Assembly: GCF_042453785.1 (NCBI RefSeq) | Contig: NC_091669.1 | Location: forward strand, 17,467,001 to 17,531,000 | Source of the DNA: Malus domestica | Lineage: Eukaryota; Streptophyta; Magnoliopsida; Rosales; Rosaceae | Direction: 5' to 3' | DNA: 64,000 nucleotides | In this document: piece after piece, positions 58,493 through 64,000 of the stretch | How positions within the stretch are numbered: the stretch's first letter is position 1 | How the letters are laid out: each line of letters starts with the position of its first letter | Made by a program: the position numbers and the translations under genes | The notes under the pieces: generated by a model | Seen by the model: only the letters and a program-made list of their open reading frames with translations | Databases searched by the model: none | What the model was told of the DNA's origin: nothing

Positions 58493-58856
58493 TGTTTATA
58501 CCATATTTAGGGCCTCGTATTTAGACCTCGTATAAATACTTGGGGAACTTAAATGTAATTATGTAATAAAGGAATGGGCAAATATGTAATTAGGGGAGGA
58601 GCCCTTATTCTATAAAAGGGCCTCCTCACCCTCACAAAGAGGAGAGGTCAATTTCTTGGCCCTCTCACCCCTCTCAAAGCCTCCTCACATCCCCTAAGCT
58701 CTCTATCCCTCTTCAACAGAGAAATATAATACAATCAGTGTGGACGTAGCCCAAACCTTGGGGTGAACCACGATAATTCTTGTGTCATTTACATTTTATG
58801 CAGATTCACGGTCGGATTTACGTTGTACCAAGACCATCCGGTTTTGTGCATCAACA
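58493..58856 (+). mobile_element. Solo LTR of a small LTR retrotransposon (copia-like)
   Basis: 364 bases starting TGTTTATACC and ending GCATCAACA, flanked by identical CATAT duplicates at 58488-58492 and 58857-58861. It contains a clear TATA region (TCTATAAAAGGGCC near 58611), a pyrimidine-rich leader and a possible polyadenylation stretch (GAAATATAATACAATC). No internal region adjoins. Orientation is taken from the TATA box. Confidence 0.88.
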
Positions 58857-58916
58857 CATATAATTCAACTGGGCCAGTAATCCATAAACAAATGCTGTTA
58901 ACGTGCATACAAAAGC

Positions 58917-58942
<26 letters not shown>
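58917..58942. repeat. (AT)n microsatellite
   Basis: About 12 AT units followed by CATACATACAT. Confidence 0.9.
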
Positions 58943-58947
<5 letters not shown>

Positions 58948-59356
58948 CATACATATACGTATATAGTAAAAGGGTAGGCGATCGGTTCAATTCAAATAGT
59001 TGGTGCGCAGCGATATTTGACGTACTAATAATTCAGACTAGCAGATTTCAAAGGCAATCTACTCCAGCCTATTCTAGCTGATATACATATATATCTTTTC
59101 GCCAAAACGAGGTAGTCTCATGTCTTTTCCCCTGCAATTTGTAATAATATGAAAATTATGAATATATTGCATAATTCAGTTGTTGGTTTGTTATTGTAAC
59201 TTGTTGTATATATGTATATATAATATATAAATCTTTTACGGTTTCAAAGATATCTTTCAAGAAAATCATATGTTTCCGTTCTATATTTGCCACTGATGAT
59301 CTGCAGAAGGGGGTGAAGAAAAGCATGAGAGTTGACAAATATTAATATAACACTGC

Positions 59357-59357
<1 letters not shown>

Positions 59358-59394
<37 letters not shown>
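59358..59394. repeat. (GA)n microsatellite
   Basis: About 18 GA units. Confidence 0.95.
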
Positions 59395-59396
<2 letters not shown>

Positions 59397-60118
59397 TGTA
59401 CTAGTAATTAGCAGATGCAGTGGGCAATGGCAACCCATTCACTGAGCTGTAATGAGATGGGGCGCATGTGGGTAGGACTCAGAACCCTGCCTGCTCCTCA
59501 TTCTCTCTCTAGAGTAACAGATAAAGAATTATATTACCGCTGAGAAATATTGGAAGGAACCATATACATGCTAACTTAGGATCGATGTGAATGTGATAAG
59601 ACAAAATTCGATTTGTAACTTGGTCCATGCTATCTTCTCCTCTCCTCTGACTGTCTTTGCTTGCAATTGCCTGCCAACAACTGTCATGTTCTAAACATCC
59701 CACTATTAATTTTTATGTATGCCCAAGTTGGAAATTCTAATAATAACTGAGTATATTATCTTTAGTGTTTACACATTGTATTCTATCATCAATCATCATT
59801 TTTACTACGCACCACGTTTGGTAAATATTTGATGTATAATGTAGATGATAAAAGGCAAGTAGTGAATTGTGATGATAGTTAAGATATTTCTTTTTAACTC
59901 ATTGTGTTTAGGATTTAAATATTTTTTTTCCTCTTAATATGTAGATTGGTATAGAATACAACTTATAATAAAAAAATATAACTCATGAATAGAAATAATT
60001 TTTGAATATGTAGACGGTGAAGTACACAATTGCACTATGTTTCTCTACAGTCTATTAAGTGCACATACACAAGTCATATAAGTATTAAGTTTTTAAGCAT
60101 GTATGTCAATTAGGCTTG
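59395..60118. other. Intergenic, nothing recognised
   Basis: AT-rich, no sustained reading frame. Confidence 0.5.
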
Positions 60119-60447
60119 TTAGCCAAAATGACTCTTCACTTTAGTTCTTAACAATGAAAATCGATAGGAGTAATTTTTTAGTTTGTCCACCACAAATCAT
60201 TTTGGTTATTCCGTGAAAAATCTATTAATATCCTCGTTAAATTATCATGTGAATGACCCATGTGACCACATTTTAAGGGTATGTTTGTTAAACCAACCTC
60301 TCCACATCAAGGACATATATTGACAAGTTTTCCACGGAATGATCAAAATGATTTTACGGTGGACAAACTCAAGGACCATTTCTATCGACTTCCATGTCAG
60401 GGACCAAAATGATGAGTTATGCCAATCTCAAATACTATTTTGGCTAA
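60119..60447. mobile_element. Long inverted-repeat element (MITE-like)
   Basis: It begins TTAGCCAAAATG and ends TATTTTGGCTAA. The arms pair further in: GTTTGTCCACC with GGTGGACAAAC, and ATTCCGTG with CACGGAAT. It is about 329 bases and could fold into one long hairpin. No clear target duplication was found. Confidence 0.7.
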
Positions 60448-61720
60448 AAAGCCATATCAATTAATCGTGAATGACTTGTTAGGAAGTATTATCATAGTGA
60501 AATTTTACAATACCATTTGTTAAAAAATTACATTATAATCGTCAAAATTTACTGTTTAGAATTACGTAATAATAATAAATGTTATAAAATGATATTGTTT
60601 ATTATACTATGTACCAACAATGAATATTACACCATGAAACTTTTAATACAATATAGTTGTAAGTCGCTATTAGTGGACATCGTGGAAGTACCTATTTTTG
60701 TTAATTATTTACTTTTCAACTCCCTACTTTCACGTTTAATGGTGTTACAATGTTTGGACTACAAGAAAGATGAGGTTATAACTTATAATCCAAGTTTATA
60801 TAGAAATGGTAAGGTTATATAGTTAATAACAAGGGCAAGTCTTCAATAGTCCGAACTACTAGATAGTCCGTTTTATATCCATTTGACAAATAAGTAAAAA
60901 TAGTATTTTCTCAATTCAATTTTGATCACTCATTTTCTATACTATACTACTATTGAAGAAAAATTGTAATAACATATAATGATATTGTCATTATAGTTAA
61001 GTTGTAGACATTATATGTGAACTTGATTACATTGTAAAATAGTAATGGTTTGATTAAAGTGTACCAGTACCCTTTCTCATAAGATCACAAATGTTTTCAC
61101 AAAATTTAGAGATCTTAAACGCATCAAATTTTCAGACCCTGCGGCCAGGTTACTATCTATAATGTTATCTAGTTGTGGTACCATATGCAAGTATTTACCA
61201 AGAAAAAGTAATTTAGTAGAAAGTGCATACTCTAAAAGTAGTTATGATTAAAACTATGATTAATAGAAATCTTTTAGAAAGACAGTAGTGGTACTGTAAT
61301 GATGCTGCTGTGATCACTCTATTCTCTCTAACTGCAATTAAAATTACTACTGCAACTTTACAGTGCGCATGGAATGGTATAATTAAGCAAGCAAAAGGAG
61401 GTCAGAGTTAACTTTCCCAGTAAAACAATACAAAAAAACAAACAAAATATTTAAATAATTCAATTGTTTAAGATTCAAAATGCTTCTCTGATCATGCTCC
61501 CCATCTGCAAAAATATACTCTTACACCCCCACCAAACTGACCAAAAGCCTTATCTTTTCCGAACCCATTATATACTTCTTTTCAACTGTTAAAATTGATA
61601 TTTTAATAAGTTCTCTCTTTTCCTCATATTCTACATGCTCAAGTACTATTACCAATATTTTTTTATATATTTAAAAATTGGAGTTACCCTTTGTTTCCTT
61701 GGCCTTTATTTAAAAACTCC
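60448..61720. other. Upstream region of the bHLH87-like gene
   Basis: AT-rich. A plus frame at 60517-60822 (101 residues) is AT-driven and shows no domain. No other gene is seen; distal regulatory sites cannot be assigned. Confidence 0.5.
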
Positions 61721-61725
61721 CTATC

Positions 61726-61733
61726 TATATAAG
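61726..61733 (+). promoter_or_regulatory. TATA box of the bHLH87-like gene
   Basis: TATATAAG in the context CTATCTATATAAGCATGCC, a textbook plant TATA. A start site about 30 bases downstream would give a leader of several hundred bases, probably containing an intron whose acceptor is the CTGAACAG ending at 62558, shortly before the chosen ATG. Confidence 0.65.
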
Positions 61734-62337
61734 CATGCCACAACCAACTAACAAAACACTATCAATATATGTATAGGTGCTCCATGGCTGTTCATTAAGG
61801 TAGGGAAAAGCTTTCATCCTCAACATTTCATTTCCCAATATATTTATCTCATCTTTCTTTGCTCTCATGTATTTCTTTCTTTATTTGATTACGTACTTGT
61901 CTTTTAAATTTAAATATGTTTCATGTATGAATTTAATTTTGAGCTGCTTCTTCTTTGAGTTTCTCTCTGTGATTGACCCTATGTGTGGCACAGTTTAAAG
62001 TTGCCGAAACTGACCTAAGATATGGTTGTTTTGTTCCCTTGGCAATCACAATTTTGATGATACAGCTGAAATTAAAGATGGCATGCAGTTTTTAAAAGTG
62101 ACAAAATTGCTAACAAAATACAAAGCTGAAGCTGAGGTTTGATTTTGGCTCTGTTGAGAAAGAAAGCATTGAAGTCACTAAAGCAACTCATTTCTTGGTC
62201 TTTTTTGGCTCCTCCCTTGATATTCTAATATCGGTTGGCAGCTGGATCTGGTACTGGTATGTCATCATGAAATTTCCTTTGGTATTACATGGATAGATTA
62301 GAAACATTAAAATCTGGCACATTTAACTAAGAGAGTT

Positions 62338-62433
62338 GTTATTGACATTCTAAAAATGTCATTATGAGAAAAACACAAGAAAAAATTTGTATAAGAAAGT
62401 AGTTTTGAATGACGTTTTTGGAATGCCAATAAC
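62338..62433. repeat. Small inverted repeat in the bHLH87-like leader
   Basis: Left arm GTTATTGACATTCTAAAAAT is mirrored by TTTTTGGAATGCCAATAAC on the right; the loop is about 45 bases. It is the size of a small MITE and lies in the probable 5' UTR intron. Confidence 0.7.
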
Positions 62434-62594
62434 ATATCATTAAGAGATGAAATATAGAAATATGTATATTATATACATGCATCAATATGTTAGTTCATTA
62501 TGTCATATGGGCATTGTTTCAAGTATTATTACATCATATTTGTACCCTTTCTGAACAGAAATCTACAAAACAACTTAATGTAGGTTTGCAATCA

Positions 62595-63944
62595 ATGGAC
62601 GGTTTGGATTGGGACGGCTCACACATCACAAATACATCAACCTTATTATGGAGCAATCATCAAGTACATGATCTTGAAGAAAGCTTGTTGTTGTCCAACT
62701 CAAGTTCCAGTGCCTTCATTCCAATCCAAGAGCTTCCGAAGGTCCAAACATCGCATGTGATTATGAATTCAAATGCTGAAAGACCAAGCAATATTGGCAC
62801 TCATCAAATTGCTCATCAGAAAAATCGTTGTGGTTTGGATTCAGTGCATGATATGCCAACTTTGAGAGCTGATGAATTGTGTCAATCCCCTTTGAATATC
62901 AGCAGGCCTTATAATTTGATGAGTTCACTGAGCACTAGTACTTTCATGGCTGCTGATCATTATGGCATTATTGGGAAACATGTACAACCACAAGCCAATT
63001 TTCATGGCTTACAAGATCAACATGTCAAGGCTAAGCCAGCAACGACTTGCTCTATTGAGTCCTTGGATTGCTTGCTCTCAGGCACTAATAGCAACACCGA
63101 CACATCTGTAGAAGACGACGATGGTATTTCTATGCTTTTTTCGGATTGCAGAAGAAACTTGTGGAACTTTGGAGCAGGCAATAATAGTGCAATCTCTTCT
63201 GGAGATTCTGAGAACAACGAAACTGTAGTCTCTCAAAGCTCATCAGATTTATATGTCCAAATCCAAGGTAAGCCAAATTCCACAAAGAGAAGCCATGATC
63301 AAAGTGAGCCCAAATTGCACGAAACAAATTATAGTCACTTCGGTCTTCTTCAAACAGATTATTCTTCTACTAGTGAAGGCGGTTTTAGGCTCATATCTGA
63401 AACCCCACCAAAGCCGAAGAAACTCAGATCCGATAACAAGCGTCCAAGCTCATCCAACATCAGCTTTCGACAGCCATCTTCATCTGTGCCAACTTTGTCT
63501 ATTGAAGAACCTGATCCCGAGGCCATTGCACAGATGAAAGAGATGATTTATCGCGCTGCGGCTTTCAGACCTGTGAACTTGGGGCTGGAGATGGTGGAGA
63601 GGCCAAAGAGGAAGAATGTGAAAATATCATCTGATCCACAGACTGCGGCTGCAAGGCAAAGGAGGGAGAGGATCAGTGAGAGAATTAGGGTTTTGCAAAG
63701 GCTGGTTCCTGGTGGAAGCAAGATGGACACTGCATCAATGCTTGATGAGGCTGCAAATTATCTCAAGTTCTTGAGGTCACAGGTCAAGGCACTTGAAAAT
63801 TTAGGCCAAAAAATTGAGTCCATGAGTAATTTTAATATTCCTCCTACAAGCTTTGCTTTCTCTTTCAACCCATCTTTTCCCATGCAAACCCATAATCATA
63901 ACCCACTCCAAAACCCTTATCATATCGACCAACCCCACAGTTGA
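62595..63944 (+). CDS. bHLH87-like: bHLH transcription factor, bHLH87-like (group VIII, HECATE/INDEHISCENT relatives)
   Basis: A single uninterrupted frame of 449 residues ending with TGA at 63942-63944. I start at ATG 62595 ([16 protein letters not shown]). The frame is open back to ATG 62487, but that extension is hydrophobic and follows a probable intron acceptor at 62558. Residues 1 to about 300 are Ser/Asn-rich with no known domain, and include an acidic patch ([13 protein letters not shown]) around residue 175. Near residue 300 comes [20 protein letters not shown], then FRPVNLGLE, the signature preceding the bHLH in HECATE/bHLH87-type proteins. The bHLH (about residues 345-405) has the basic part [20 protein letters not shown], helix 1, the loop [13 protein letters not shown] and helix 2 [17 protein letters not shown]. 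The protein should act in the nucleus as a dimer on E-box-like sites. The name is based on motif match from memory; a HECATE-like paralogue is the alternative, but those are shorter. Confidence 0.88.
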   Translation: MDGLDWDGSHITNTSTLLWSNHQVHDLEESLLLSNSSSSAFIPIQELPKVQTSHVIMNSNAERPSNIGTHQIAHQKNRCGLDSVHDMPTLRADELCQSPLNISRPYNLMSSLSTSTFMAADHYGIIGKHVQPQANFHGLQDQHVKAKPATTCSIESLDCLLSGTNSNTDTSVEDDDGISMLFSDCRRNLWNFGAGNNSAISSGDSENNETVVSQSSSDLYVQIQGKPNSTKRSHDQSEPKLHETNYSHFGLLQTDYSSTSEGGFRLISETPPKPKKLRSDNKRPSSSNISFRQPSSSVPTLSIEEPDPEAIAQMKEMIYRAAAFRPVNLGLEMVERPKRKNVKISSDPQTAAARQRRERISERIRVLQRLVPGGSKMDTASMLDEAANYLKFLRSQVKALENLGQKIESMSNFNIPPTSFAFSFNPSFPMQTHNHNPLQNPYHIDQPHS

Positions 63945-64000
63945 AAAACTAATCTCAAATCAGGAAAAAATCCCTAACCCAATGTCCTTTGTCCTTTACT
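63945..64000 (+). other. Start of the bHLH87-like 3' UTR
   Basis: Only 56 bases of 3' flank are in the window; no polyadenylation signal is seen in them. Confidence 0.5.

Noticed and set aside
60517..60822. 101-codon plus-strand frame upstream of the bHLH87-like gene
   Set aside because: AT-driven composition (Asn, Ile, Leu, Tyr), no domain, no promoter or splice signals.
62487..62594. Upstream in-frame ATG that would lengthen the bHLH87-like protein by 36 residues
   Set aside because: The extension is hydrophobic, precedes a good intron acceptor at 62558, and ATG 62595 gives a better start.
1..64000. CRISPR arrays, tRNA or rRNA genes, bacterial operons
   Set aside because: No regularly spaced repeats, cloverleaf-like sequence or rRNA-like tract was recognised; the genome is clearly plant nuclear.

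Overview
This is a gene-poor, transposon-rich plant nuclear segment. Genes have many small GT-AG introns and most of the sequence is nested LTR retrotransposons, MITEs and their wreckage. The protein and repeat families suggest a dicot, perhaps Rosaceae, but that is an inference from general resemblance and was not tested. Only two intact host genes are visible: a seven-exon neprosin-type glutamic peptidase (14457-19718, plus) and a bHLH87-like transcription factor (62595-63944, plus). An unprocessed pseudogene resembling the clock gene ELF3 lies at 50205-51710 (minus).

Region by region. 1-2744 holds fragments of a Ty3/gypsy element: a plus-strand coiled-coil ORF tail, a minus-strand integrase and LTR-like sequence. 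2745-7687 is a minus-strand Ty1/copia element with a 5' LTR, leader, gag, integrase and RT remnants, but no 3' end. 7688-12900 is unclassified, probably non-autonomous LTR-element debris and degenerate repeats. 12904-14076 is an element with inverted ends beginning GGGTGTAGTCAA. The neprosin gene follows; its introns contain a Mutator-like MITE, ATATCG-rich inverted repeats, smaller palindromes and a 1,028-bp TRIM retrotransposon.

20354-44653 is one nest. The outer element is an old Tat-lineage Ty3/gypsy retrotransposon on the minus strand, with gag, protease, RT and two RNase H modules. Between integrase and the 3' LTR it carries a plus-strand, intron-containing gene with a plant mobile domain. 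A younger, complete Athila-type element (26983-37516, duplication CCCCT) sits inside its pol; removing it restores the host reading frame. A 306-bp tandem duplication lies in the Tat gag.

45661-49878 is a hAT-like element (8-bp duplication), itself split by a 2.28-kb solo LTR (duplication CTCCA). Further right are the ELF3 pseudogene, a CACTA-like terminus, a second Mutator-like MITE with an exact 9-bp duplication, LINE remnants, a copia-like solo LTR (duplication CATAT), simple repeats and the bHLH87-like gene with its TATA box and 5' leader.

The two intact genes do not form a pathway or operon. The main biological interest is the insertion chronology and the antisense spliced gene carried by the Tat element.
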